A stretch of DNA of 64,000 nt from Streptomyces sp. WMMC940 (GTDB taxonomy: Bacteria > Actinomycetota > Actinomycetes > Streptomycetales > Streptomycetaceae): positions 1,178,001 through 1,242,000 of the forward strand of contig NZ_JAPZBC010000001.1 in the NCBI RefSeq assembly GCF_027460265.1, given 5' to 3'. The notes below the pieces were generated by a model. That model was not told where the DNA came from. It saw only the letters and a program-made list of their open reading frames with translations, and did not search any database. This document shows, piece by piece, positions 7,443 to 16,175 of this stretch (position 1 is the stretch's first letter; every line of letters starts with the position of its first letter). The translations under genes were made by a program, and so were the position numbers.

Positions 7443-8663
7443 TTGAGCCGCAGCCGCGTCCACCCGCACCCGAGCGCCCCGCTCGTCCGGTCGCGTCACC
7501 ACCGGGGCCGGCGGGCGGCCGCGACCGCCGGCGCCGTGGCCCTGGCGGTGGCGCTGGCCGGCTGTTCCGGCGCCGCCCCGGAGGAATCGGAGGCGGACGG
7601 CAAGGGCCGGTCCCGGACGAGCATCACGGTGAGTCCGCGGGGCGAGCAGGCCGAACCGGGTGAACCCGTGCGGGTGACGCTGGAGTCGGGGCGGTTGGAC
7701 CGCGTGACGGTCACCGGCTCCGGCGGTGAGAAGCTCGACGGCACGGTGTCCGCCGACGGGCGGAGCTGGACCTCGTCCCGGGTCGCCGCGCCGGGCACGG
7801 CGTACGCGGTCGAGGCGCGGGACGAAGAAGGCGGCACGGCCCGGGCGGAGTTCGCCACGGCCGCGGCGGAGAGGGTCAACAAGCTGGCGCTGGTGCCCGG
7901 CAGGGACTCCACCGTGGGCGTCGCCCAGCCGCTGTCGATCGTCTTCGACCACCCGGTGCGGAACAAGGCCGCCGTGGAGCGGCAGCTCAAGGTCACCACG
8001 TCGGACGACACCCAGGGCTCGTGGGGCTGGATGCGGGACTGGTCCGGCAAGGACCGGGTGGACTGGCGGCCGAGGGAGTACTGGAAGCCGGGCACGAAGG
8101 TGACGCTCGACGCCCGGCTGAACGGTGTCGACTCGGGCGCCGACGGCGGCTGGTTCGTCCGGGACTACACGACCGGATTCACCGTGGGCAGGCAGCAGGT
8201 GGTGAAGGTCGACCTCGACGGCCACCGGCTGCGACTCTACCGCGACGGCGTCCAGGTCAAGGACGTGCCCATGTCCGCGGGCACGCCGGGCGGCGAGAAG
8301 GCGTCCTGGCGCGGCACGGCGGTGCTGATGGCCAAGGAGGGCACGATCAACATGCGTTCGGAGACGGTCGGCCTCGGTGACGCCTACGACAAGATGGTCG
8401 ACTACTCGATGCGGCTGACCTGGTCCGGGATGTACGCGCACGCGGCCCCCTGGAACGCCGCCCACTTCGGCAGCGCCAACCGGAGTTCGGGCTGCGTGGG
8501 CATGAGCGACGCGGACGCCGCCGCGGTCTACGCGGAGGTCCTGGTCGGCGACCCGTTCGAGATCACCGGCGGCGACGCCAAGGGCACCGTGGCGGTCAAC
8601 AACGGCTACGGCGCGTGGAATCTCGACTGGACGGAGTGGCGGGCGATGAGCGCACTGCGCTGA
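7443..8663 (+). CDS. L,D-transpeptidase lipoprotein (YkuD domain)
   Basis: A 406-residue cell-wall enzyme that would form 3-3 peptidoglycan cross-links or attach proteins to the wall. The start is TTG at 7443, supported by GGAGG 8 nt upstream. A basic N-terminus leads into a lipobox (ALAGC, modified Cys41), so the protein is tethered outside the membrane. Two immunoglobulin-like domains follow (about residues 60-270). The catalytic YkuD domain has HAAPWNAAHFG and the SxGC motif SSGCVGM with the nucleophile at Cys351, then a short C-terminal extension ending in aromatic repeats (WNLDWTEW). Length and order match mycobacterial LdtMt2-type enzymes. It stands alone. Confidence 0.95.
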   Translation: MSRSRVHPHPSAPLVRSRHHRGRRAAATAGAVALAVALAGCSGAAPEESEADGKGRSRTSITVSPRGEQAEPGEPVRVTLESGRLDRVTVTGSGGEKLDGTVSADGRSWTSSRVAAPGTAYAVEARDEEGGTARAEFATAAAERVNKLALVPGRDSTVGVAQPLSIVFDHPVRNKAAVERQLKVTTSDDTQGSWGWMRDWSGKDRVDWRPREYWKPGTKVTLDARLNGVDSGADGGWFVRDYTTGFTVGRQQVVKVDLDGHRLRLYRDGVQVKDVPMSAGTPGGEKASWRGTAVLMAKEGTINMRSETVGLGDAYDKMVDYSMRLTWSGMYAHAAPWNAAHFGSANRSSGCVGMSDADAAAVYAEVLVGDPFEITGGDAKGTVAVNNGYGAWNLDWTEWRAMSALR

Positions 8664-8720
8664 CGCCCCGTCAGTGGACGTTCCGACCGCACGCGCTCAC
8701 CGACGTCATGTCCAACAATC

Positions 8721-8736
8721 GTTACGCTCGCGTAAC
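8721..8736. promoter_or_regulatory. Inverted repeat in the 5' region of the CocE-type hydrolase
   Basis: GTTACGC and GCGTAAC form a perfect 7-bp inverted repeat around TC. Its right arm runs into a second symmetric pair, GTAAC at 8732-8736 and GTTAC at 8747-8751, and TTACCAGAGGTAA follows. The cluster of GTTAC/GTAAC half-sites about 95 nt before the start codon looks like a multi-site operator, regulator unknown. Confidence 0.4.
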
Positions 8737-8829
8737 TTACTGACCAGTTACCAGAGGTAAGGGCAGGAGGTTACCGTCGGGTCACTTTCAGACCGGCACG
8801 AGTCGGCCGGCACGATTCAGGAGTGAGCG

Positions 8830-10416
8830 ATGGGACACCCCCACAAAGCCCTGCGCACCTCGACGACCGGCGCCGTGTCGGCGGCGCTGCTCGCCGGGGC
8901 GGCCTTCGGGCTCGCCCCGGCGACTCCCGCGGCGGCCACCGAGGTTTCGGCCGCCCCGGGTATACGATTCGTCGACATCCACGGTGACGGCGGCACCGTC
9001 CTCAAGGCCAATGTCGTCACCCCGGCCGGCGCCGGCGGCTCCCGCAGGTACCCGGTGGTCGTCCTCCCCACCAGCTGGGCCACACCCCAGGTCGAGTACC
9101 TCGCGCAGGCCAGGAAGCTCGCCGACTCCGGCTATGTGGTGCTCACCTACAACGTCCGCGGCTTCTGGCAGTCCGGCGGGAACATCGAGGTGGCGGGGCC
9201 GCCGGACATCGCCGACGCGCGCAAGGTGATCGACTGGGCGCTGGCCAACACCCCGGCCGACCCGTCCAGGGTGGGCATGGCGGGCATGTCGTACGCGGCC
9301 GGCATCAGTCTCCTCGCCGCCGCCCACGACGACCGGATCAAGGCCGTGGCGGCACTCAGCGGCTGGGCCGATCTCAATGACTCGATCTACAGCGGGCGCA
9401 CCCAGCACCTCCAGGCCACCGGGCTGCTCATCGGCGCCGGCTACCTCACCGGCCGCCCCAGCCCCGAGCTCCGCCGGTTCACCGAGGACTTCCTCGGCTC
9501 TCACCTGGACAAGGAGGACGAGATGATCGCCTGGGGGGAGAAGCGCTCCCCCTCCGCCCACGTCGACCGGATCAATCGGAACGGCGCGGCCGTCATGCTG
9601 GGCAACGCCTGGGGCGACAGCGTCTTCCCGCCGAACCAGTACGCCGAGTTCTACGAGCGGCTGACCGTGCCCAAGCGGCTGGAGTTCCGCCCCGGCGACC
9701 ACGCGACCGCCGAGGCGACGGGTCTGCTCGGCCTGCCCAACGACACCTGGACCAGCACCCGCCGCTGGCTCGACCACCATCTCAAGGGCGTGGACAACGG
9801 AGTGGACCGCGAACCGCCCGTGCGCATCAAGTCGCGCTCCGGCGGGCCCTACGAGACCTACCCGGACTGGAAGTCGGTCGGCGCCGACGCCCGCAAGATC
9901 ACCCTGGACGGCACGAAGAGGATCCGCGCGAACATCGACTCGGGCGCCAACGGCGGCATCGTGATGCTCTCCAACACCGTCGACCAGTTCCTGGGACTGC
10001 CCCCGGTCGCCTCGATCCCGCTGCTCCCCCGGCGCTTCGCCGCGGTCTGGCAGTCGGAGCGCCATCGTTCCCCGCAGCGGGTCAGGGGGACGGCCAAGCT
10101 CCACACCACGGTCACCAGCACCAAGGAGAGCGGCACCCTCGTCGCGTACCTCTACGACGTGGGGCCGCTCGGCCTCGGCAAGCTGGTCAGCCATGCGCCG
10201 TACACGTTCCACGACCGGACGCCGGGCGAGCCGTTCCCCGTAGACCTGGAGCTGTTCTCCACCGCCTACGACGTCCCGGCCGGCCACCGTCTGGCCCTGG
10301 TCGTCGACACAGTCGACCCGCTCTACATCGAGCACAACCCGTCCGGCGCGCAGCTGACCTTCTCCTCGCCCGCGACCGACCCCTCGTACGTGTCGGTCCC
10401 GTTGCGCGAGCAGTGA
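8830..10416 (+). CDS. Secreted CocE/NonD-type alpha/beta hydrolase (X-Pro dipeptidyl-peptidase-like)
   Basis: A 528-residue exported hydrolase. ATG at 8830 follows AGGAGTGAGCG. The signal peptide covers about residues 1-37 with an Ala-rich cleavage region (TPAAATE). The alpha/beta-hydrolase core includes YNVRGFWQSGG and the nucleophile elbow GMSYAAG (Ser154). The likely acid is Asp in GNAWGDSVFP and the likely base is in RPGDHATAEA. The C-terminal part (about 350-528) is the jelly-roll domain of X-Pro dipeptidyl-peptidases, with VAYLYDVG and GHRLALVVDTVD. The family includes cocaine esterase and acylases, so peptide, ester or amide substrates are all possible. There is no partner gene in the same direction. 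Confidence 0.9.
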   Translation: MGHPHKALRTSTTGAVSAALLAGAAFGLAPATPAAATEVSAAPGIRFVDIHGDGGTVLKANVVTPAGAGGSRRYPVVVLPTSWATPQVEYLAQARKLADSGYVVLTYNVRGFWQSGGNIEVAGPPDIADARKVIDWALANTPADPSRVGMAGMSYAAGISLLAAAHDDRIKAVAALSGWADLNDSIYSGRTQHLQATGLLIGAGYLTGRPSPELRRFTEDFLGSHLDKEDEMIAWGEKRSPSAHVDRINRNGAAVMLGNAWGDSVFPPNQYAEFYERLTVPKRLEFRPGDHATAEATGLLGLPNDTWTSTRRWLDHHLKGVDNGVDREPPVRIKSRSGGPYETYPDWKSVGADARKITLDGTKRIRANIDSGANGGIVMLSNTVDQFLGLPPVASIPLLPRRFAAVWQSERHRSPQRVRGTAKLHTTVTSTKESGTLVAYLYDVGPLGLGKLVSHAPYTFHDRTPGEPFPVDLELFSTAYDVPAGHRLALVVDTVDPLYIEHNPSGAQLTFSSPATDPSYVSVPLREQ

Positions 10417-10446
10417 TCTCCGGCCGACGCCGAGCCGGGCACGGCC

Positions 10447-10632
10447 CTACGAGCTACTGCCCGGTTCCGGGGAACGCGCCTCGCACACGCGGTCCTTGTC
10501 GACGTCACTCAACTCGATCAGCAGATCGACGGCCATACGCTGCTCTGCCCCAATCTCGGCGGTGTCGAGGTCAGCGCAAACTATCCAGCCCGGCAAGGCA
10601 CTTCCCGTCCCGACACGCACCGAGTAGGACAT
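10447..10632 (-). CDS. Possible small protein, 61 residues, unknown
   Basis: A weakly supported reading frame in the 251-nt gap between two genes. It starts at ATG 10632 without a visible ribosome site. Codon third positions are less GC-biased than those of the neighbours, which suggests either recent arrival or chance. The sequence is acidic in the middle (ADLDTAEIGAEQ, ELSDVDKDR) with no recognisable motif. It may be a truncated remnant. Nothing else is seen in this gap except a weak hairpin (CCGGGCA and TGCCCGG arms at 10435 and 10458). Confidence 0.25.
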   Translation of the reverse strand: MSYSVRVGTGSALPGWIVCADLDTAEIGAEQRMAVDLLIELSDVDKDRVCEARSPEPGSSS

Positions 10633-10667
10633 AAGCGGTAATAGCCATCTAAAGGGACGGGAGCCGG

Positions 10668-11108
10668 TCAGGCCTCGGCGGCCTCCGCGTACACCTGGGA
10701 CAGCTCGGGCGAGCCGTGCATCGCCCAGTCGAGTCCCGCCTCCACCACGTTGACCTCACGCCCGGAGGCGAGCCGCACGACGGGGTGGCCGCCCGGCCAG
10801 ACGTGCCAGGCGGCACCCCGCACCGTGCGGACGATCACGGTACCCAGATACAGCCCCGCGTCGTTCCCCAGCCAGGGCAGCTCCTCCGGGTCGTCCCGCC
10901 AGCGCGGGGGCAACTGGTCGAGCGCCTCCAACGAGGCGGGGCTGTCGTCCAGTTCGAGCCCCTGCTGCCCCACCCGCGCCCGCAGCAGCTCGCACTCGGA
11001 CAGCAGCTCCGCCACACCCTCCGGATCGCCCCCGACGGCGGACGTCAGCGGCTGACTCCGCGCACTGTCGTGCCGTTTGCGCCAGTTGTCCAAGAAAGGG
11101 ATGTTCAT
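10668..11108 (-). CDS. Conserved small protein, DUF6278-like
   Basis: A 146-residue soluble protein beginning MNIPFLDNWRKRH. A helical stretch (DPEGVAELLSECELLRARV) precedes a compact C-terminal domain with WLGNDAGLYLGTVIV, WHVWPGGHPVVRL and DWAMHG. The N-terminal signature and the WPGG segment match small streptomycete proteins that I associate with DUF6278; the family name is from memory and uncertain. ATG at 11108 has GAGG 9 nt upstream. The gene precedes exodeoxyribonuclease III by 87 nt on the same strand, which may mean co-transcription but does not suggest a function. Confidence 0.75.
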   Translation of the reverse strand: MNIPFLDNWRKRHDSARSQPLTSAVGGDPEGVAELLSECELLRARVGQQGLELDDSPASLEALDQLPPRWRDDPEELPWLGNDAGLYLGTVIVRTVRGAAWHVWPGGHPVVRLASGREVNVVEAGLDWAMHGSPELSQVYAEAAEA

Positions 11109-11195
11109 ATCGATCAGCCTCGCATTCCCGTGGACGGGCGCACCACTGGGCGCGCGGGCACCGGCCGGAGAGCGCGGCCCCGGGCCGGGGATCGG

Positions 11196-11975
11196 TCAGA
11201 GATCGAGGTCGACCACGACGGGGGCATGGTCCGAGGCGCCCTTGCCCTTGCGCTCCTCGCGGTCGACGTAGCCGTCCTTGACGGCCCGGGCGAACGGCTC
11301 GTTGCCGTACACCAGGTCGATGCGCATCCCCCGGTTCTTGGGGAAGCACAGCTGACGGTAGTCCCAGTACGTGAACGGGTGGTCGTACTTCAGCGGGCGC
11401 GGCACCACGTCGGCGAGGCCCGCCTCGCGCAGTCCGGCCAGGGCGGCGCGCTCCGGCTCGGTCACATGGGTCATACCCTCGAAGAAGGCCGGATCCCATA
11501 CGTCGTCGTCGGTCGGCGCGATGTTGTAGTCGCCGAGCACCGCGAACGGGCGGCCCCCCGCCGCGTCCTGGGCGACCGCGGCCTTCAGCGCCTCCAGCCA
11601 GGCCAGCTTGTACACGTAGTGCTCATGGGTGACCTCCCGGCCGTTCGGCACGTACACCGACCAGACGCGGACCGGGCCGCAGGTGGCGCTCAGCGCGCGC
11701 GGCTCCTGCACGCCGCCGTACTCCGGGCCGCCGGGCAGGCCCTTCACGACGTCGTCCAGGCCCACCCGGGAGACCACCGCCACGCCGTTCCACCTGCCGT
11801 CGGCGTTGACCGCGGACTCGTAGCCGAGCTCCTTCAGGGCGTCCGCGGGGAACTGCTCGGCGGTGCACTTGGTCTCCTGGATGCACAGCACGTCCGTGCC
11901 GCTGCTCTCCAGCCAGGCGAGCAGCCGCGGGAGCCGGGCGGTGATCGAATTGACGTTGAAGGTGGCGATGCGCAT
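11196..11975 (-). CDS. xthA: Exodeoxyribonuclease III / AP endonuclease
   Basis: A 259-residue member of the exonuclease-endonuclease-phosphatase superfamily, which cuts DNA at abasic sites and trims 3' ends in base-excision repair. Active-site segments are in order: FNVNSI at the N-terminus, the metal-binding glutamate in CIQETK, VYVPNG, the catalytic LGDYNIAP, RIDLVY, and the final SDHAPVV with the base histidine. Length matches the bacterial Xth family. ATG at 11975 is the only reasonable start; the ribosome site is weak. The 135 nt between this gene and the one to its right hold no visible gene. Confidence 0.95.
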   Translation of the reverse strand: MRIATFNVNSITARLPRLLAWLESSGTDVLCIQETKCTAEQFPADALKELGYESAVNADGRWNGVAVVSRVGLDDVVKGLPGGPEYGGVQEPRALSATCGPVRVWSVYVPNGREVTHEHYVYKLAWLEALKAAVAQDAAGGRPFAVLGDYNIAPTDDDVWDPAFFEGMTHVTEPERAALAGLREAGLADVVPRPLKYDHPFTYWDYRQLCFPKNRGMRIDLVYGNEPFARAVKDGYVDREERKGKGASDHAPVVVDLDL

Positions 11976-12110
11976 GCCGCCAAGCGTAACCGCGGGGTCG
12001 GACGGTCACGGGCGGACCGGGGCGTTCGCCGGGGCCGGCCGTGGCCGGGCGGGTGACGCCGGCGGCGGGGCGGGGCCCGTCGGCCGTCCGGCGGAGGGAC
12101 GGGGTCGCCC

Positions 12111-12743
12111 TCAGAGCTCGGTGGACTCCCCCGGGGCGAGTCGGCGGTGCTCGGCGCCGCCCAGGTTCCCGATGTGGGCGTCGTAGAGGGGGCGGGCGAG
12201 ATCGGTGAGCAGGGCGTCGTGGATGTCGATCGCCCGGTGCGGCTTGACCGCGCGTACGTAATCGATGACCTCCGCGACCTTGTTCCACGGGGCCATCACG
12301 GGGAGCATCAGCGTCTCCACCTGCTCGCCCGGGACGGTGAGCGCGTCACCGGGGTGGAAGACCGAACCGTCCACGAGGTAGCCGACATTGGTGATCCTCG
12401 GCAGGTCCGGGTGGATCACTGCGTGCAGTTCGCCGTGCACCTGCACGTCGAAACCGGCCGCGGTGAAGGTGTCGCCGTCGCCGACGGTGTGCACCCGGCC
12501 GGGGAAGCCGCCCGAGAGCTGCTCGGCGACGCTGCGGAGGGACCACACCTCGGCGGCGGGGTCGGCGTCGAGCGCGACGCGGAGCCGTTCCTCACTGAAG
12601 TGGTCCGGGTGCTCGTGCGTGACGAGCAGCGCGTCGGCCCCGGCGGCCGCGTCGACCTCGCTGAAGACGCCGGGATCGACGACGAGAGTCCGGCCGGCCT
12701 TCTCGAGGCGGATGCAGGCGTGCGACTTCTTGGTGAGCTTCAC
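12111..12743 (-). CDS. Metallo-beta-lactamase-fold hydrolase
   Basis: A 210-residue MBL-fold protein of the UlaG-like, beta-lactamase superfamily_2 type. It carries the metal site THEHPDHF (HxHxDH) near residue 56, a further histidine near GELHAVIH, and the aspartate in VFHPGDAL. It starts SHACIRLEKAGRTLVVDPG, typical of the subgroup annotated as metal-dependent hydrolase. I chose GTG at 12743 because GAGGAAGG lies 8 nt upstream; longer open frame upstream has arginine/proline-rich filler. The substrate cannot be inferred. Confidence 0.9.
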   Translation of the reverse strand: MKLTKKSHACIRLEKAGRTLVVDPGVFSEVDAAAGADALLVTHEHPDHFSEERLRVALDADPAAEVWSLRSVAEQLSGGFPGRVHTVGDGDTFTAAGFDVQVHGELHAVIHPDLPRITNVGYLVDGSVFHPGDALTVPGEQVETLMLPVMAPWNKVAEVIDYVRAVKPHRAIDIHDALLTDLARPLYDAHIGNLGGAEHRRLAPGESTEL

Positions 12744-12906
12744 GGGGATGACCTTCCTCTCCCATCCGGGCCCCGCACGACGCGGCGCACCCCGTCCCCG
12801 AACGGATCTTTCCCCGACCGGCCCCCTCCCGAACGAGGAGCGGCCGCCCTGGCCCGTCCCCCGGCGGGCCGCCCCGGGTACCGGGAGGGGCGCGGAGTGC
12901 ACCGCC

Positions 12907-14202
12907 TCAGTCGCGGGGGGTCGTCTCCTCGCGGATCACCGACTGGGCGACCCGGAAGGCGGAGTTCGCCGCCGGAACGCCGCAGTAGACGCCCGCGTGG
13001 ATGAGGATCTCCCGGATCTCCGTGGGGGTGAGACCGTTGCGGAGGGCTGCCCGGGTGTGGAAGGCCAGTTCGTCCAGGTGACCGCCCGCGACCAGGGCCG
13101 TGAGGGTGACCGCGCTGCGGGTCCTGCGGTCCAGCCCCTCCCGGGTCCAGACCTCGCCCCACGCGTAGCGCGTGATCAGCTCCTGGAAGTCGGCGGTGAA
13201 CTCGTCCGCCGCCGCCGTCGCCCGGTCGACGTGCGCGTCGCCCAGCACCGCGCGCCGGACCTTCATCCCCGCCTCGTACGGGTCGGGCCGCACCGCGCCC
13301 GACGGGTGCGGCTGCTCGGCGGCCGGGGCGATCTCGGCGACGGGGGCCACCGGCGCGGAGACGGAAGGGACGGAGGGGACGGACGGCGGCGCGGGAATCG
13401 CGTGGAGGGTGTCCTGCCAGGCCAGGGAGAAATGGCGTACCAGCAGGTCGGTCACCGCCGCCGGCTGCTCCACGGGCGCGAGGTGCGAGGCGCCGGGAAC
13501 CAGGGCGAGCCGCGCGTCCGGTATCCCCGCGACCAGCGTGCGCGCCTCGGCCGGCCCGGTCAGCTGGTCGTCGGAGCCCACCAGGACCAGTGTCGGCACG
13601 CCGACCCTGCCCAGGTCGGCCCGTACGTCGAAGGCCGCCAGCGCCTCGCAGGCGGCGATGTAGCAGCCGGGATCGGTGGTGCGCACCATCTGCACGGCCC
13701 ACTCGACGATCGCCGGCTGCGCGGCCGCGAAGCCCGGGGTGAACCAGTGCTCGGGCGCCGTGCGCGCCATCGGGTCCAGACCGTTCGTACGGACGATCAC
13801 CCCGCGCTGCCGGAACTCGTCCGCGGTGCCGAACCTCGGAGAGGAGGCGACCAGGGCGAGCGAGGCGACCCGGTGCGGGACCCGCAGCGCCAGGTCGATG
13901 CCGACCGCGCCGCCGACGGAGCAGCCCGCGTAGCCGAAGCGCTGGACGCCGAGGTCGTCGAGCGTGGCGACGAGGCGGTCGGCGAGTTCGGTCACCGACC
14001 CGGCCGGGTGGGCGGGTGCGCCGCCGTGGCCCGGCAGGTCGAAGCGCAGCACCCGCCACTGCCGTGACAGCTCAGGCACCTGCCGGTCCCACATGTGCCA
14101 GGTCGTGCCGAGCGACGGCCCGAGGATGAGGACGGGCGCGTCGTCCGGACCGTCGATCCGGTACTGCAGGGTCTTCGGGGGCGTCTGCGTCTGCTCACTC
14201 AC
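12907..14202 (-). CDS. pcaL: Fused 3-oxoadipate enol-lactonase / 4-carboxymuconolactone decarboxylase
   Basis: A 431-residue bifunctional enzyme of the beta-ketoadipate pathway. The N-terminal half (about 1-270) is an alpha/beta hydrolase with nucleophile elbow GCSVGG (Ser95) and a base histidine in PGASHLAPVEQP. A Pro/Ala/Val-rich linker (about 275-315) leads to a carboxymuconolactone decarboxylase domain with RYAWGEVWTR, HTRAALRNGLTP and HAGVYCGVPAAN. Together they would turn 4-carboxymuconolactone into 3-oxoadipate. Such PcaD-PcaC fusions are usual in actinobacteria, but normally sit in a pca operon with the dioxygenase and transferase genes; none is seen here. The start is uncertain: GTG at 14202 has GGAG only 3 nt away, and GTG at 14211 is the alternative. 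Confidence 0.92.
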   Translation of the reverse strand: MSEQTQTPPKTLQYRIDGPDDAPVLILGPSLGTTWHMWDRQVPELSRQWRVLRFDLPGHGGAPAHPAGSVTELADRLVATLDDLGVQRFGYAGCSVGGAVGIDLALRVPHRVASLALVASSPRFGTADEFRQRGVIVRTNGLDPMARTAPEHWFTPGFAAAQPAIVEWAVQMVRTTDPGCYIAACEALAAFDVRADLGRVGVPTLVLVGSDDQLTGPAEARTLVAGIPDARLALVPGASHLAPVEQPAAVTDLLVRHFSLAWQDTLHAIPAPPSVPSVPSVSAPVAPVAEIAPAAEQPHPSGAVRPDPYEAGMKVRRAVLGDAHVDRATAAADEFTADFQELITRYAWGEVWTREGLDRRTRSAVTLTALVAGGHLDELAFHTRAALRNGLTPTEIREILIHAGVYCGVPAANSAFRVAQSVIREETTPRD

Positions 14203-14239
14203 CCGCTCCACAGTAGTGAACGGAAGGAGTGGTTCCGGA

Positions 14240-14818
14240 TCAGGGGGTCGCGGTCGAGACCACAAACACCATGGGTGCGGACGGATCGGTCAGATCCACG
14301 GCGATGTCCTGGCTGGGACGCGGATCACGCTGCTTGTGCGCGGTTCCGGCCCACGCGGCCTCGGGCCGGAAGACCCATCCGACGGTGTCCGCGTCGCGCT
14401 CGCCGATGGTGACGTCGCCGGTCTCCAGCCGCGCACGACTGGTACCGACGCCGTTGAGGAAGGCGTCGAGCCCGCCGGCGGTCGTACGGAACTTGACGTA
14501 CAGCCGGCTCGACTTCCAGTTGCTGGTCTCGTAGTAGGCGACCTCGGTGGAGCGGGCCGGGATCGGCACCTCGAAGACGCGGCGCTTCATCTTGGACGGC
14601 CAGTTCTCGCGCAGCCCGGTCGCCGACGACTCGGCCTCCTTGTCCCGGCCGCTGTCCCTGCTCTGCTCCGCGGAGATCACCAGGTAGCCGGCGGGGATGC
14701 CGATGAGCAGCACGATGACGACCGCGGTCAGCACACGGCGCCAGATCATGTGCCGCCGGTCCTCGGGGGGACGCACGTTCTCCTCCACGGGCGGGGTCTG
14801 TCGGTGCAGGGTCTTCAC
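14240..14818 (-). CDS. Single-pass membrane protein coupled to ROK kinase
   Basis: A 192-residue protein with a cytoplasmic N-terminus, one transmembrane helix at about residues 29-48 (TAVVIVLLIGIPAGYLV) and an extracytoplasmic domain. That domain has FEVPIPARSTEVAYYETSNW, KFRTTAGGLDAFL and VGWVFRPEAAW; I do not recognise a family. The GTG start shares bases with the stop of the upstream kinase gene (GTGA at 14815-14818), so it is translated with the kinase. A role linked to sugar phosphorylation or sensing is possible but unproven. Its stop is 37 nt from the start of the PcaL gene on the same strand. Confidence 0.85.
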   Translation of the reverse strand: MKTLHRQTPPVEENVRPPEDRRHMIWRRVLTAVVIVLLIGIPAGYLVISAEQSRDSGRDKEAESSATGLRENWPSKMKRRVFEVPIPARSTEVAYYETSNWKSSRLYVKFRTTAGGLDAFLNGVGTSRARLETGDVTIGERDADTVGWVFRPEAAWAGTAHKQRDPRPSQDIAVDLTDPSAPMVFVVSTATP

Positions 14819-16002
14819 TCGGGGTCCTGGGGGGTGGGGCGGGCACTGTCACCGGTGTCGCCGAGCCCTCCGGCGCTGCGGAGCACCTGGGCGTAGCGCT
14901 CGTATCTCTCGTACCGCTCGACACGGCGCCGCTTGGCGCGCCGGAACCGGCGGGCGACGAGCCGCGCGAGGTCTGCCGCGCCGACCATACCCGCCTCGGG
15001 GCCGAGCTGGGCCTTGGCGATACGGGCCTCGGGCCGGTAGCCGCGCCCGGTGAGATGGCGCCGGAAGGCGTCCCGGGCGGGCCCGATCAGCAGGTCGTCG
15101 GCGGCGCTGACGCCACCGCCGATGACGAAGCACGACGGGTCGAGGGCGGCGGCGAGATTGGCGATGCCGACGCCGAGCCACTGCCCGATGTCCTGGAGGA
15201 GCTCGACGCACATGGCGTCGCCCTCCCGGGCCAGCTCGGTGATCAGCGGGCCGGTGATGTCGGGGACATTGCCCTTGACCCGCTCGATGATGTTGTACGC
15301 GACCGGCGAGTCCGCGGCTGCGAGCTCGCGCGCCTCGCGGACCAGGGCGTTGCCGGAGCTGTACTGCTCCCAGCAGCCGCGGTTGCCGCACGGGCAGCGG
15401 TGCCCTCCGGGCACGACCTGCATATGGCCGAACTCGCCGGCGACGCCGTACTTGCCGCGCTTGACCCGGCCGTCCTCCAGGATCGCACCGCCGATGCCGG
15501 TGCCGAGCGTGATCATGACGAGATGGTCCTCGCCGCGGCCGGCACCGAAGCGCCACTCGGCCCAGGCGGCGGTGTTGGCGTCGTTGTCGACCATGACCGG
15601 GACGGCCAGACGGTTCTGCAGCGAGTCCCGCAGCGGCTCGTTGCGCCAGGCCAGGTGGGGGGCGAAGAGCACCTTGGAGCGGTCGGCGTCCACCCAGCCG
15701 GCCGCGCCGATGCCGACGGCGTGCACGTCGTGCCGGTCGGAGAGGTCGAGGACCAGCTCCACGATGGTGTCCTCGACGACCTTGGGGCTCTTGGACTTGT
15801 CCGGGGTCTCCGTGCGGACCTTCTCCAGGATGACCCCCTCGGCGTCGACGACACCGGCCATCACCTTCGTGCCGCCGATGTCGATGCCCACGGTGGGCAC
15901 GCGGGGCGCGGTGAGGTGCGAGCGCCGCTCCCGGGTCCCGACGGTCCGCAGGACGGTGGCGCGGGCGGAGCCCCGGTGGGCGAAGTCGCGGTACGTGCTC
16001 AA
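14815..16002 (-). CDS. ROK-family sugar kinase (glucokinase type)
   Basis: A 395-residue ATP-dependent hexose kinase of the ROK family. An N-terminal extension of about 37 residues precedes the phosphate-binding VGIDIGGTKVMAGVV. The ROK centre follows: GAAGWVD, VDNDANTAAWAEW, LGTGIGGAI, and the structural zinc site RCPCGNRGCWEQY. A basic C-terminal tail contains ARRFRRAKRRR and three VERYERYERY-like repeats. The zinc motif and lack of an N-terminal helix-turn-helix mark it as enzyme rather than repressor. Start is TTG at 16002 with AGGGA upstream. It overlaps the membrane protein downstream by four bases. Glucose is the likeliest substrate. Confidence 0.92.
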   Translation of the reverse strand: MSTYRDFAHRGSARATVLRTVGTRERRSHLTAPRVPTVGIDIGGTKVMAGVVDAEGVILEKVRTETPDKSKSPKVVEDTIVELVLDLSDRHDVHAVGIGAAGWVDADRSKVLFAPHLAWRNEPLRDSLQNRLAVPVMVDNDANTAAWAEWRFGAGRGEDHLVMITLGTGIGGAILEDGRVKRGKYGVAGEFGHMQVVPGGHRCPCGNRGCWEQYSSGNALVREARELAAADSPVAYNIIERVKGNVPDITGPLITELAREGDAMCVELLQDIGQWLGVGIANLAAALDPSCFVIGGGVSAADDLLIGPARDAFRRHLTGRGYRPEARIAKAQLGPEAGMVGAADLARLVARRFRRAKRRRVERYERYERYAQVLRSAGGLGDTGDSARPTPQDPE

Positions 16003-16175
16003 GGCGTCCCTGCGGGTCGTGGGGGCGGGTCCGGGTCACCGGAGGCGGGCGGCGCCCGCCGTGCCCGATTGTGCCATCCGGGGGCCGCCCCGGCCCTGAG
16101 CGCTCGCGGCGCGGGCCGCCCGCCCCGGCCGCCCGGCGCTGGGCCGCAGGCGTGTCGCCCGGGACGGGAGGCGTG

